This document shows positions 20,673-32,705 of a stretch of DNA of 64,000 bases, piece after piece. The stretch covers positions 161,001 to 225,000 of the forward strand of contig CAHIKZ030005494.1 in the NCBI GenBank assembly GCA_903632075.3. Direction: 5' to 3'. The stretch's first letter is position 1; every line of letters starts with the position of its first letter. A program made the position numbers and the translations under genes. The notes beneath the pieces are model-generated. The model had not been told where the DNA came from, ran no database searches, and saw only the letters and a list, made by a program, of their open reading frames with translations. The stretch comes from Acanthosepion pharaonis. Taxonomy: Eukaryota > Mollusca > Cephalopoda > Sepiida > Sepiidae.

Positions 20673-21683
20673 AAACAAACTAGTTTGTGTACGATTATAA
20701 TATTACTTTCACATACTCATATATGCTTTAAACACACTAAATATGCTTAAACTTTAAAAGTGCTAAACAAAAAACAAAATTAACATTTTGGAGAAAAAAA
20801 AAAAGAAAAAAAAAAAAAAAAAAAAAATTTAAACCATCTTGATTTCTATAGTGAAAACTAAAATTTTCTACAAAGTCACTTCTCATGATTTTTATATAGA
20901 GGCTTATACAGCAGACCCAAAAGTGTTGCCCCTATAAAATTGTTGACTGGGGCAGGCCCCACCCTAGCTATACTACTGTGGGTTATGCTTATTTTTTAAA
21001 TTTATTTTTTAACTAACAGATCTCCTCCCATACCCTTTATTTGAATCCCACTCAGATCACCTAATATTAGCACTTTTTTAAGTGACTGTTTAAAAGTCAC
21101 AAGTTGCCATGGATTCGTCTCAATTAACACTGGTATATGCCCTCTAACAAAATAAAATAACAGGAATAAATAAGTAATTTTATTTTTTTAACTATCCATG
21201 TTAAATGACTGGAACCATTTTGATAATCATAAAAGATGTTTCGACTTGAAGGCACACTACAAATCAGTATGATTTCTCATCATCAGCAACTTTATAAACA
21301 ACCCTTTCCAAATCTCTGTCTTGTGATAACACACAAAATTGCAATAAATCTTGCAAGCTCTTCAAAGTTTTTACAGAGAATATTGAAATTTTATTGATAA
21401 TTCTTTCAACATTATTGTTCAGTATGGTTGTTCATCCAATGTTTATTGATATGCTTCCATTTAGTATTGATGACAAAACGCATTTCCATAATATTTACCG
21501 TTTCTAAACCTATTAACATGTACTGTCTAACTCTGATATTAATATCAAGTTTCTTGGATAAAACATACATCAAAGTTATAACTTTCAATGTCCTGAGGCA
21601 ATATTTTCTGCTTTTTCCTCTTTTCATGAGTCCTCTAACATGAAATGTCCCGATGGTAAAATCTTTATATACAATTGGAGGCA
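20667..21683. other. Non-coding stretch
   Basis: Holds an A-run at 20798-20827. The minus frame 21412-21723 (103 codons) has no recognisable domain, and its start lies inside the adjoining SINE. I do not support it. Confidence 0.45.
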
Positions 21684-21931
21684 GTCTGTTATGATACATG
21701 CTTAGGTGATACATGACTGACAAGGCAAATTTTTTCCTGCAGTAGACCAGTTGTCATCCAAGGCTATAGAACCCGGTCTGTCTTACTATTTACCCATAGC
21801 TGGGGAGAAGAAGAGGATTTATACCTTTCCCCAAGGGTATTAGCATGTAAATGAATCTAATAGATTCAACTGGAATTCGAACTCGGTTCACAGATTTCTC
21901 AATCTGAGCCACTATCCATTATTCCACTGTT
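21684..21931 (-). mobile_element. OK-type tRNA-derived SINE
   Basis: The minus strand shows GGATAGTGGCTCAGATTGAG, box B GAGTTCGAATTCCAG, the body CCAGCTATGGGTAAATAG, GGTTCTATAGCCTTGG, and a tail CTTGTCAGTCATGTATCACC. Confidence 0.85.
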
Positions 21932-22338
21932 TACAAAGTTTTAAATAAGAAATTGTCAACCTTTAATGGTTGACAACAGAGAAGTTATTATCTTCTCTGT
22001 CAAACATTTCTTGCTTTTCTATCACAGATAACCATTGAACATTTAAAAAAAAATGAATAAAAAAGGTTTCCTTTACCCTCTATTCTAATCAAATAAAAAT
22101 TATCATCATGTTATTTAAATTCCAAATGATGTGTAAATTTCTTTTCAGCAGCAACTAATTAAAAGACAAAAATAATTTTGTCACTACACTGCCAAAACAA
22201 ATGCAGTGGTACTCACTGACACCGCAATACTAATGCAATCAGAGTGGTACTAAACCTGCCAACATAAACACAGTGGCAATAACACTCAATCACAAACTTA
22301 CCAATATAAACACAGTAGAATTAATATGAAGTGATGAT
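21932..22338. other. Non-coding stretch
   Basis: Short imperfect repeats of an ACACAGTGG-type motif lie at 22200-22320. Nothing else was seen. Confidence 0.4.
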
Positions 22339-22650
22339 TACAATGGAACCTCAGTTCACAAATTTGATTCATTACTGAAGGCTGTTTGTAATCTGAAACT
22401 ATTTTTCCAATAGGAATTAATGTAGAGAAAAAAGTCACAGTACAATAAAAGTAGAAAAGAAAAGCATGCCACAACACACGAATGTATACAACACAGCAGT
22501 CAAATCAGAAATTATTCCATTCAGATAAACTTAGTTCGACAATCTTGTTCGAGAACCAAAATTTTGTTTGATAACCGAAGCATTTTCATCTCAAATTTTC
22601 TGTTCAAAAACTGATATGTTCAACAAGTGAGAACTGAGATTACACTGTAC
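22339..22650. mobile_element. MITE with inverted termini
   Basis: The left end TACAATGGAACCTCAGTTCA is mirrored at 22627-22650 (GTGAGAACTGAGATTACACTGTA). Inside are several TTCGAGAACC-like submotifs. This terminal sequence is one I recognise from widespread animal non-autonomous DNA transposons. The superfamily is uncertain. Confidence 0.6.
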
Positions 22651-22749
22651 TTGATGTAACTGAAAAGACATACCCCCATATACAGTTATAGTAAAGTCAT
22701 CTAATATTAATTTGCTTCTTATCTCACTAACTAATAAGTATAATTTATT

Positions 22750-23450
22750 TTCTATGCGCCATGTCCCTTCAGGATGTAGGTGATCATGGCTCTCCACAAT
22801 TTTCCTATTTTTGTAGCGCTTTGTTTTTTTCTATTTGCTATCTCTCCTAAACCTTGTTCTGCCATCCATTTACTAAAACTCTCTAGGGACATTATGTACT
22901 GTTTTTCTTTGTCTCTTTTGTTTTCAATTGATTCTGTGACTATCAAATTTTCCAAGTGCTCTTTGTTATGTACTCTAGGAAAACAAACTCTCTTTTTAAT
23001 TCTAAGTATAAGTGTCCTTTTTGTTTGCATTTATTTTATTATTGCTGACATTTCCAGTCCATGATATTCTCAGCATCCTTCTGTAGAACCCCATTTTTGT
23101 TGCCTCAAGTTTCTTCTTCATCTTTGAAGAGAATGTCCAGCCCTCACTGCCATATAGGAGGACTGTTATGACATAACAGCTCAGTACTCTTTTCTTTGTT
23201 TCTAATGAAATTTTCATAATATTTTGTTTAGCTTTTGGAAGGCATCTTTTGCTACTCCAATACACCATCGGATTTCAGCGTCGCATTTTCAGTCCTCGGT
23301 TAAAACACTTCTCAGATATTTAAATTGTTGTACTTGTTTGATTTAGGTATTTGTAATTTGCATGTTGAGCTGTTCCTTTTGCTAACAACCATGTCTTCTT
23401 CCAATTTGATGTTTAGTCCTTTCTTCTTTTCCTTTACTATCTTTTGCAAT
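22750..23450 (-). mobile_element. LINE (RTE-like) RT C-terminal remnant, family A
   Basis: Two minus frames overlap. The upstream one includes TKKRVLSCYVITVLLYGSEG, then KKLEATKMGFYRRMLRISWT. The downstream one includes SKWMAEQGLGEIANRKKQ and ends LWRAMITYILKGHGA. This is the longest family A fragment in the window: the RT thumb region and the whole C-terminus. It is broken by a frameshift near 23010. Confidence 0.8.
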
Positions 23451-23634
23451 ATTGGAAGTAACAATGACATATGAAATAGTTATTATTTATATTAATAATC
23501 AGCCCATAAAATACTTTTTCATTATTTTATTAATTAAAAATTATTAACATTATAAGACATTATGCTAAATTAACAACTTGCATTTTTACTTAAATCTTAT
23601 TATTTTAAATCTAGAAAGCCTGATTTACATAAAT

Positions 23635-24046
23635 CAATGATTCCCAACATGGGGTACATGCCCCACCGGTCAGACATGGTAATATTTTGGTGGGGCATAT
23701 GTAGGAGGTGCACTCTTCAGCTTACTATACTAACGTGAACTCAAATTTCATTTTGCAATATTATTTCAGAATTAAAATGATCAAAGTATATTAAAGAATA
23801 AGCTTTCATTCAAATATTTTATATTTCTGCCTTTCAGTTCTCTATTATATAGGTTTTGAAACTATATATATTTAAATGTCTTTTTGTTTTTTTAATTTTT
23901 CTCTTTCATGGATGCCATGGTCTTTGGAGGCTTGTTCAGAGACCAAGTTAATGGCCTTTTAAGCTTCCTTCACGTGAATTGCAGTAAAATGTTGAATATG
24001 TAAGAATTAAATATTAGAGGAGGGCACAAGTGGGTGGGAACCACTG
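23635..24046. mobile_element. hAT-type MITE
   Basis: The left end CAATGATTCCCAACATGGGG and the right end GTGGGTGGGAACCACTG are inverted matches of the common hAT terminus. The 8-base flanks ACATAAAT and ATATAAAA agree at 6 of 8 positions, consistent with an old 8-bp duplication. There is no transposase. Confidence 0.7.
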
Positions 24047-24469
24047 ATATAAAAAAAATGCCACTTGGCCATCTTCACAGTTGTCCACTAGATTGCAGTG
24101 AGGCTTGCTATCATATGTACCACTACAAGCGTTTGTGACTTGCAGGAGAGTTTTCTTTCAGCTCAGGAAAATCAATGTCTATTACTATTTAGTTTCTGGA
24201 TTGGTATCTTAAAAGATAGCACAGGTATCTTAGGGTTAAATAAAAACAGATTATCTAACATTTTAACAGGATTATCTTGGCAGATTTTTTTAGAATGATG
24301 TTTTATTTTTCATAATATTGGTTTTGCCAAAAAATATCTTTCAGTATGCCATCATCTATTGTATTTTTAAGTTTTCATTGCAGAAAATATAAGAAATCAC
24401 ATATTAGATTTTAATGATTGATTTAGCAAATTTATTTTAAATCATTAAATTAAATCAAGTGACTCTCGA
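24047..24469. other. Non-coding stretch
   Basis: No recognised feature. Confidence 0.45.
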
Positions 24470-24772
24470 GGCATGGTGGAATAATGGATAGCAGCTCGGA
24501 TTGAGGAATTGGAGAGCCAAGTTCAAATTCCAGTCAAATCCATTAAATTCACTTATATGCTAATACAGTTGGGAAAAGTATGAATCCTCTTCTCCCTCCG
24601 GCTATGGGTAAATAGCAGGATAGACCAGGTTCTATAACCTTGGATGGCAACTTGTCTACCACAGAAAGAAATGGCAACCTACTGTGGGAAAAAAAATCTG
24701 CCTTGTCAGTCATGTATCAAAAGATACATGATTGTCTAAGTGTGTATCACGCATGGCACATAACTGACTGAA
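24470..24772 (+). mobile_element. OK-type SINE, near full length
   Basis: The order is GGCATGGTGGAATAATGGAT with AGCAGCTCGG (box A side), box B AAGTTCAAATTCCAG, the body GGCTATGGGTAAATAGCAGG, CCTTGGATGGCAACTTG, AGAAAGAAATGGCAACC, then a tail with CTTGTCAGTCATGTATC and the inverted GATACATGA. It ends near CATAACTGACTG. Useful as the reference copy in this window. Confidence 0.9.
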
Positions 24773-24825
24773 TCACATGAAAATGCTCTTTTATTCATTC
24801 TATGGTAACCTATAAGGATCAAATT

Positions 24826-25164
24826 AATTATTTACACTATTTACATTGTTCAGACTGTTGTTCTCAGCATTGTTGCCATCTTCACAATGTTTGTACACTC
24901 CGGCCTTCTTTTGAATGGAAACTTTTATTTCATCCACTGATGTAGATTGTTCTAGTTCCACATGCCGTGCCTCTTCCAGATGTCTCAGTATCAGTTATCT
25001 CCCTTTAACTCAACTGTCCAAGTTTTTTTCACCTCAGCTGTAGCCAGGTATTGAACTCTTAAGTCTTTGGGTCAAGTCACTGGATTCAACCAGATAATTC
25101 TTTTATCCACTAGGCCATGTGTCCTTAAATAATTACAATACCTCATCTCAGAAATATAGACAGA
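24826..25164 (-). mobile_element. tRNA-related inverted-repeat element I, copy 1
   Basis: The minus strand holds a tRNA-like head: GGCCTAGTGGATAAAAG (box A) and AGAGTTCAATACCTGG (box B). The edges hold ACTATTTACATTGTTCAGAC and the outer CCTCATCTCAGAAATATAG. GATCAAAT flanks it at 24818-24825 and 25165-25172. Part of the right inverted arm seen in copy 4 is missing here. Confidence 0.65.
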
Positions 25165-25172
25165 GATCAAAT

Positions 25173-26659
25173 CAATATTTGACAAATACACCACCCATTT
25201 TCAACAATCATTAAAAATTTAATACTGTTATATGAATATTCATATCCATAAATTGCTCTAATAAAGTTGGTACTGAAATTTGACCTTTACTCCTAAACAT
25301 AAAAAGAAGACAAAACTCAACAATTACCTGATACAGTTAATCTAAAGATGAACACATTCAGATAAAACACTGGATGGCAAACAATCAAGATAAAGATGCT
25401 AGTTCAAATAAATAATTGGAAAGAATATTGACAATACTTCATCTCAGATTATAATTTTACCCAACACATCTTTAACACTGTGCGGAAATGCTCAAATACT
25501 CCTGCAAGGTTTACATGCTTACAGCCTGAATGTGCCTGCAATCAGGTAGAACAGTATTTCAATACAATATTAACACTTGTCATATAATCAATTAGAAACA
25601 CTAGGAATCTGTAATTTTTTATTTTTTTTTTTGCAGATTTCTAAAATCCTATCTTATAACCAGCAATATGAAGGAGCCCAAATTTGGTATCATTTGATAC
25701 AGAAATCAATTTGATCTTTACAGGCTACCATAGAATGAAAAAAAAAAAAAGAGAATTTTCATGTGATCAGCATTCCAATTGCAATTTTAGAAAATCCCTT
25801 TAAAAATCAACTTTTATTGTTTAATTTTCAATGCATTTTGAGACATATCAATTGTCCTAACATCAGATATTCATACTTTTCAACAATCCTTTCGGGACTC
25901 CATGAATTTCACAACTAAAGTTATTCAAGGGCTAAAGTTAAAAAAAAAAAAAAAGAAAGAAAATTGTAACATTTTTATTCTACTAAAAAAAAAAAAAAAA
26001 TATGAGTAAGGATCATTTCCATTAATATTTTTAGATGCATAGTTTTAAATATTTCCCCAGAAAATTAATTTTTACAGACTATTGTACTCATTACTTAATT
26101 TGTGGAAAGATCTCAAATAAAACTAACCATAATCTGCAGTGTGACCAGATGACAGATGTTCACATCAAATGACAAGTAAGCAACAGTAAAAGAAATAATC
26201 TTATTAAGGTAACCAAATGCTTGGGAAAAAAGCATGGCTTGGAAATAACACTGGAGTAAAAATTCAAAACATACACAAATTCATGACAATGATTTCAGCT
26301 TAAGTTGACCCATGAAAACAAGCAGCTGAAAAATGCGTTTGTAATAAAAGCAATAGCAATGGCCATTCCTCTAAAAACATGTTCAAGTGTATTGTTTGTC
26401 TACAATATATACTGGCTGTAACAGCAAAATTGTCCAAATCATGTTACCGCATAATTATCCATCCCACAAAATGCTTAATATCTAAAAAAACAAAACACTA
26501 AACTAATTGAGTTTCTTTTTTTACAGGTTTTCAGATATGATGTTTATCCATCATGACATCATTTTTCATAAGAATCAATGAAAAACCCCTAGAGTTATTC
26601 AGCTAAAAAGAGAGCAGGTTAATATTGTTTTATGTCAGATTCACTGTCTTCCAAATTGA
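25173..26659. other. Longest featureless stretch
   Basis: AT-rich, with homopolymer A-runs at 25738, 25938 and 25984. I see no gene, SINE or LINE signature over about 1.5 kb. Confidence 0.5.
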
Positions 26660-27052
26660 GCAGTGGTGGGGGGAGGGGGGAAAGATCATTCAGGCCTTCA
26701 GTAATGGTACCAACATTTGTACTCTGGCGTCCATCTTCAAAGTCCATTCAAGAACCATCACAAGAACGGTGAATAAGTTTAAAAAAGAAGGAACAGTAGA
26801 GAGGAAAACTGGATCAGGAGGTCACAACAGGAAGAGGGATCATCATTTCAACTTAGAGCTAAAGATATCAATGGGAAAAGATCCAACTCAATCCATAAGA
26901 TGTTTGGCACATGAGAGAGGAGTTTCAGCTACGAGAATCTAAAGAGCAGTGAAAAAAAACTTGAAAATGAAATTGCACCTTATTACTCCAGGACAGAAAG
27001 TTAGGTTAGAGAGAGTGAAGATCATCTTGAATAAGTTGGAAAACAATCCTAG

Positions 27053-27053
<1 letters not shown>
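26660..27053 (+). mobile_element. Tc1/mariner-like transposase, N-terminal remnant
   Basis: The frame reads IIQAFSNGTNICTLASIF, then HSRTITRTVNKFKKEGTVER, then KTGSGGHNRKRD, DPTQSIRCLAHERGVSATRI and a stop. After the stop the same frame continues RAVKKNLKMKLHLITPGQ. This is the DNA-binding helix-turn-helix part of the transposase group whose C-terminal end lies at 1-366. It is cut off at the TA array. The methionine at 26625 is chance. Confidence 0.8.

Positions 27054-27113
<60 letters not shown>
27054..27113. repeat. (TA)n microsatellite
   Basis: About 29 TA units at the break of the transposase remnant. Confidence 0.95.
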
Positions 27114-27118
<5 letters not shown>

Positions 27119-28300
27119 TCAATAATTCATAAGATTCTGATCCTTAGCTATGATTAATGACAAACATGTCATTTTTGTTTATGATTGATTTCAACACAAT
27201 ACTTCTGTTAAGCTTGGAGAGTAATTATACATTCTTAATGCTCAATGTAGAGTCCAATAGTGTTATAAAAACATTGGAGAATTCCAGTAAGATATCTTTA
27301 ATCATTTCTAAGACAATGGTTTAGACTGACCATAATGTAAATGCTGATTAACTAAAAAACAAGCAGAATTATAATTTTACTTAAATTATGAACATTGAAG
27401 ATTATTTGTTTTTTTTTTGTTATTTCATAGAGCTTACTAAATTGAATAGTTTTACTAAGTAAATCTACAACAAACAACTCCAGATTATAATTCAACAGTT
27501 AAAGTACTAAACTGGAAACTATGAAGCTCTTAGTTCAATTCCAAATATCAGAGAATGAAAACTTTTAATAAGCCTTTGCTCACCATTCTCTTCTATGAAC
27601 CTATAAGCTTGTCAATACAAATATGGCTTAATTATAAACAAAGCACAAAATTCACAAGTTCACATATTAAAAGCATTGGGCTGGCCGTCAAAAATGAGAG
27701 ATAAAAGAAATGGATAATTTTTGTCAACAATAAAAAGTAAGACAATTTTAAATGCGGGCGGGGGGGGGGTATTTCTATCCTCAGAGAGAGGAAAAAATAT
27801 GCACAATCAATAATCAAGCAAGAAACTCACTGAATAAATAGAAAGATCAATAAGTGCATAGCCTGACAAAGGTATTTGAATTGTTCACTGTATAATGTTT
27901 GATTGTTCTGACAAGGAATATGAGCTGTGATAAGGCTGTCATGAAATGGTTTCATTTTCCCCTAATAAACAACACGTGTGTTAAGTCAGCCATGACTGTA
28001 GCTTTCCCATCCAGCAAGAGAAGAACTGTACATTTTGAGAAACAGTTTGCGTGCTCTCTTGGACAAGTGGCAATGCTAAGCTGCCTCCATGCGATAATAG
28101 CTGAAAGCTTCCAAGTTAGAGCTATGACCATTGCGGCCATGTTATTACACATGGTGTCTTTTTTATTCTTCCATGGTAACCTGATATATCAGTTTGTTAT
28201 TGTTGAGAGTAACAATCATATTAATATTCTTAAATAAGTGCATTGGCAAGAAAAAAAGATGATGCTGAATAATATTTCTTGTGAAAAACGATTTATTTTT
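27114..28300. other. Non-coding stretch
   Basis: At 27487-27545 a tRNA-like pattern may mark a decayed SINE (AGTTCAATTCC as box B). The frame at 27899-28237 (112 codons) has no recognisable domain. It is open partly on both strands, so I do not call it a gene. Confidence 0.4.
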
Positions 28301-28490
28301 TCAACAGATATTCACCAAAATCAAGGCCCAAGAGCCTGTCAAGGAAGAGGGCTACTCTGTGAGTTGCATGATATGAATGCAAGAGGAGGAAATAGGAAGA
28401 TTATGAGGATATGGTAGATAGATGACAATTGAGTCTAGACTTGAAGAGGCTAAGATTGTAGTTTTGTGAGAAGCATCCACATGGGAATAT
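28301..28490 (+). repeat. Fragment related to the 3' part of the repeat at 49951
   Basis: AGATGACAATTGAGTCTAGA, GATTGTAGTTTTGTGAGAAG and CATCCACATGGGAA parallel 50380-50440 in order. The class is unknown. Confidence 0.5.
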
Positions 28491-29530
28491 TTTTTTTTTT
28501 TTTTTACAATTGGGCTGCAAACTTATTGATGTACCTATGTATACTAATATATAATAATTTCTACATGGAATTACCTATATATTTTAATTAAAATTTGTTA
28601 CTTCAAATGTTACTTTTTTGTGGATTCCTGTATTTGAATAGATGTCTCTCTCTATTTTTTAAATAGTGTTTATTATGTCTACCAGATTGCACAGTTGAGA
28701 AAACCTCTGGCAGGGTTTCAAACTTGCACCTCCTTTTATTGGAGAAATCAGTCTGGATCAGTGTATTTTAGATGGCCAAGTCATGGAGAACATCACATAC
28801 GAGCAAAGTTCTATTTACTAGGAATGTATATGTATCCACTAAAATAATCTATGAACTAATAAAAATATCAGATTAAAAATAAATCCATTAATTCTTTAGA
28901 AATTACAATTTGTAGTAAATACTACTCTTATCTCATAATGATTGTTAGTGTACAAAATGTAACCAAATATAACTACTATTAAACAGTATTAACTTCATGA
29001 CTATGTAGGTATTGATTTATTGATTTATACATTGGCTCAAAAGAAAAGCATAACTTTTACTTAGCCTCATATTTTGAATACACGTTTTTATAAACTTTTG
29101 ACAGGATGCAGGTTTCTGAAAGTCAAACAAAAAAACAACAAAAAACTGAAATATCCAGCAGACAACATAATCATAAACAACTAAGAACATTGACAAAATA
29201 GAGCCTATCCCACAAAGCCCCTCTTAGTGAAAAAGCAAAGATCTCTTATATAGTAAAATAAACATTATTTAGATTGTCCTTACCGGTATTTTCAACTTCA
29301 CAAAAAAATAAAAAAGCAAAATTGCTTCAAAAGTTACATTCAGTATATGAAGAAAGTTAAAAATCACAATTTGCAATTATAGTTCAAATGACAAAGTATT
29401 AAGATATGATTATCATATATGATGCTGGTGAACCAAACTGATATGTTTTTTTTTTTAAAATCATTTTACACCCAGCAAGGTTTTAAGGACACAACAGGTT
29501 ACTGGGAACAAAAGAGAATGAGAAAATTTT
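28491..29530. other. Non-coding stretch
   Basis: GGCAGGGTTTCAAACTTGC at 28709-28727 could be the box B of a minus-strand tRNA SINE. Nothing else was recognised. Confidence 0.35.
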
Positions 29531-29770
29531 AGTAAAAAGTGAGGAGAAAAATGGCATGGTTTACAACAGCCTATGCAAGGCACCATTGAAGGTGGATGTA
29601 GGAGAGGGCGCCAATGCAAAAATTGGTTGGACAATGTTAAAAAATGGACAGTTATGACCGGGATTGCTGATGGCTGCTGTTAATAGACCGCTGGGGAAAA
29701 GAGTTAGTGTGGCTTCTGCATTTAGATTTGCCCTGTGATTATAAAGTCAAGGAGATGATGATATTTATGA
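29531..29770 (+). mobile_element. LINE RT C-terminal remnant, family B, copy 1
   Basis: Reads QGTIEGGCRRGRQCKNWLDN in a composite of frames, then a GLLMAAVNRPLGKRVSVAS-like end and a (GATGAT) tail. The GRQ.K.WLDN.K.W motif is a standard C-terminal block of RTE-like LINE ORFs. A second copy follows within 100 bases. Confidence 0.7.
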
Positions 29771-29829
29771 TGATGAATAACTATTAAAAATTTTTAAGAG
29801 AGAAGGATCTAAACATTTGAAAATAAATG

Positions 29830-30228
29830 CATGAGAAAATTCCTTGGCATTTTCTATTGGGAAGAGAAAACCAATGAATTTGTGCGGAAAAGGTTTGAAA
29901 GTTTTGTGGGACACCAAGAACCTCTTCTCATCACTGTCAAATGGAGAAAAATGGCGTAGTTTGGACACGTTACAAGGCACGGCAGCCTGTACAAGACCAT
30001 CATACAAGGCACAGCAGCCTGTACAAGACCATCATACAAGGCACCGTTGAAGGTGGACATAGGAGAGTGCCAATGCAAAAACTGGTTGGACAATGTTAAA
30101 AAATGGACAGCTATGACTATACCAGAATTGTTGATGGCTTCTGTTAATAGACCATTGTGGAAAAGAGTTAGTGTGGCTTCTGCATTCGGATCTGCCCGAG
30201 GATTACAAAAGTCAAGTGGATGATGATG
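29830..30228 (+). mobile_element. LINE RT C-terminal remnant, family B, copy 2
   Basis: Reads NEFVRKRFESFVGHQEPLLI, then KWRKMA, and after an internal tandem duplication (29972-30035) GTVEGGHRR, QKLVGQC, TIPELLMASVNRPLWKRVS and a stop after a short tail. It ends in GATGATGATG. It is longer than copy 1 and in the same orientation. Confidence 0.7.
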
Positions 30229-30544
30229 AAGAGAAAGGGCAATAAAAAATCAAAATTCTGGAAAGACAGAAGATAGCAATTGGCATTGCATTTCAATTTT
30301 TAAAGATTGTAGGCAGCAGGGAAGCAAGAAAATAAACTATTAGAATAGAACTGTTGGCTGTATCTAGCGAGTTGAATCTTAAGAATTCTGTATAAAAACA
30401 ACAGCAAAAAAGCAGTAGAAAGCAGAATAAAGCTGATTAGCGTGTACTTCTAGATACATGAATGTGCCAGGAATTTAAAATTTAAAGTTAGGTATCCCTA
30501 CATCATCTTTTGATGTATAACTAGGATGGACATTTGTCATAGTT
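30229..30544. other. Non-coding stretch
   Basis: No recognised feature. Confidence 0.45.
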
Positions 30545-30933
30545 TGTCAGCTTCCCTTATATATATAGGATTTCATCTGTAAAAACATCATTATTTATTT
30601 CAGAGAAGTCATTTCAAAGGATTTTATTTTCCTTTTGTTATTCAGTTACCCACCAGTTCTGTATAAATAAACAATTGGGCATTGCTTAATTAGACTAAGT
30701 AACTCATAAAAATAAGGGGATTTAGTTAATGTTATGGTAATTTACCCCCACATGCATGAACTCTCCCAACTATAAATAGGAGCAGGTACTGCCTTCTGGA
30801 GAGGGAAATTTCCAGCAGTCAGCTCTGACAGTTGGACTGAACATTCTTGCTGTAATGTTCATTTGTATTACTGTTTCTGTTAATATATTTGTTTAACTCA
30901 ATTCTTCTTTTCTTGCCCTAACAAAGCCACAAC
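30545..30933 (+). mobile_element. Candidate solo LTR
   Basis: Begins TGTCAGCTTCCC and ends at GCCACAAC, with AGTT on both sides (30541-30544, 30934-30937). A TATA box (TATAAATAGG) at 30771 is followed by GC-richer leader-like sequence, as in Gypsy-type LTRs. No second LTR or internal region lies next to it. The end bases are not canonical CA, so the borders are uncertain. Confidence 0.4.
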
Positions 30934-30937
30934 AGTT

Positions 30938-31299
30938 CATAATAGGGATACAGTGTAAAATTGATCCCTAACTTGAAACAGTTATCAGAAAAGAACAGTT
31001 TCTTTACAAATGTAATGTTTGAAATCGTGATTATGTCATTGATATCCGTGTTCCATCCCCCCCCACCAGAATCTGTAAAACCTTTTTTCTTTTTAATCAT
31101 TTTTTAAAGCTTTTAGTAGAGTTGTTTCCAAAAGCATATGCACAAAAATTGGAGTATGCTAAATATTTAACTTAAATGAAGAATAAATGGATACTCTTGA
31201 TAAATATTCTTCAGAAATAGCTGAAGAATTTGTCCCCCCTGAAAGAAAAGTAATTTTTGCACTTTTTGGAAAAATCTATTCTTTAATTAAAAATATATG
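30938..31299. other. Non-coding stretch
   Basis: No recognised feature besides a C-run at 31056-31065. Confidence 0.45.
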
Positions 31300-31594
31300 C
31301 AGGAGGCCCTCGACTTACCATAGAGTTCCATTCCAACATAAAATGATTTTTTTTTTTTTTTGTGTAAGTTAGAATATACCCGTGATTTTTCATGAATAAA
31401 TACTCACAATCCAATGTGTCGTACAATCAAGAACTTATCCATGCTGTCTTATTCATTCTAGGATGTATGATGGTGTATTCTCTTGCAACGCTGTTTGCTT
31501 TGTATGTATGTGGCAAACGGTGTAAGCCAAAACAGGATTAATGGATATTGTGTTATAACTACAAATTGTCATAGGTCAGGAACTTACTATATAT
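31300..31594. mobile_element. MITE with degraded inverted ends
   Basis: The left end AGGAGGCCCTCGACTTACC and the right TCATAGGTCAGGAACTTAC are imperfect inverse matches. The CTCGACTTAC.ATAGAGTTCC start is a terminus I recognise from other animal MITEs. Superfamily uncertain. Confidence 0.45.
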
Positions 31595-32428
31595 CTGTTT
31601 TTTCTTTAATGACAAATTTAAAAAAAAAAAAGAAATCAAAACTAACAAAATTTATTTTGCCAGACAATTCTTACTGTTTAAAATATTTTCTTAAAATAAA
31701 ACACATAAAAAGTATATATCCATTTGTAAAAAAAAAAAAAAAAAAAAAATATGTATTCAAATATTAATTATGTAAGCATAGTTTCAAAGTGAATTTTCAA
31801 ACAGTCCCCATAACTCTTCAAAGTCAGGGATCAATTTTATACTGTATAACTATTATGAACAAAAGACCTCTTCTAAACTGATAACGTATAAAAAATATTT
31901 TTTTCAATTCTGACAAGTGCTGTGGCCTACGGAAGACCTAAAGAATGCCAATCTAAATAAAAAAAAATATTAAAACATATTTTCCATTTTTTTTTTTTTT
32001 TTATTAAACAAGTGGACTAGTTTATTTAAATAGTGCCAACAATTTTGTCTGAAAAGAAACCATTTTTCGGTCGTATGATAGTAAGACACAAGACTAGAAG
32101 ATACAGATCAGTAAGAAAAGCTTAAGATTTGAAATCTGAGGATTTAGTCATCAATATTAATTCTCTGGTCCTCGGCTCACAGGCAAATTTAAGCAGCATT
32201 ACAAATTCTCTATGAAAAGAAGATCATTTGAGAAGTGAATGTGCTTTGCTGAAAAGCTACCCTCTGGAGAGCAGGATTTGAATTTGGTTCCTGTGGCTTC
32301 AATAAGAGATCAAAGATTTGACCTACATATCTTTTGAATTATACCTTATTTGCAAATCATCACCATCAGGAATACTGGGATCATATTTTATTTTAGAATC
32401 TGCAAGGAATTTACAAAAGTACCATAGG

Positions 32429-32430
<2 letters not shown>
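31595..32430. other. Non-coding stretch
   Basis: Contains several A- and T-runs. A GGATTTGAATTTGGTTCC block at 32273 hints at a decayed tRNA-like box B. No gene. Confidence 0.4.

Positions 32431-32460
<30 letters not shown>
32431..32460. repeat. (CA)n microsatellite
   Basis: About 15 CA units. Confidence 0.95.
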
Positions 32461-32462
<2 letters not shown>

Positions 32463-32705
32463 TATAGAGGAAGAATAATAGACCAATCAGATCACTCTAT
32501 TTGGGTTTTCAAAAGTCCTCAGCTTGTAGCCTCTCGATAAGAAAATATAAGCAAAATCAGCAACTCAAATGTCAGCAGACACACTCACTTCAGGATTCGC
32601 TTTATTGCCAGTGACTTCAAAGGAACTGTTGCCAATCATCTACCAACTTTTACCAACAAGATTATGCCCAAGGACACAGTTGAAAGATTAACAGTTCCTA
32701 CTAAC

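Noticed and set aside
21412..21723. 103-codon minus-strand frame
   Set aside because: Starts inside an OK-type SINE tail and has no recognisable domain.
24470..24545. A functional tRNA gene at SINE heads (also 34031, 52499)
   Set aside because: Box A and B are present but no complete cloverleaf can be drawn, and the sequence is repeated with the SINE body.
27899..28237. 112-codon plus-strand frame with hydrophobic segments
   Set aside because: No family resemblance, no splice context, and the opposite strand is open over much of it. In AT-rich intronic DNA this length is expected by chance.
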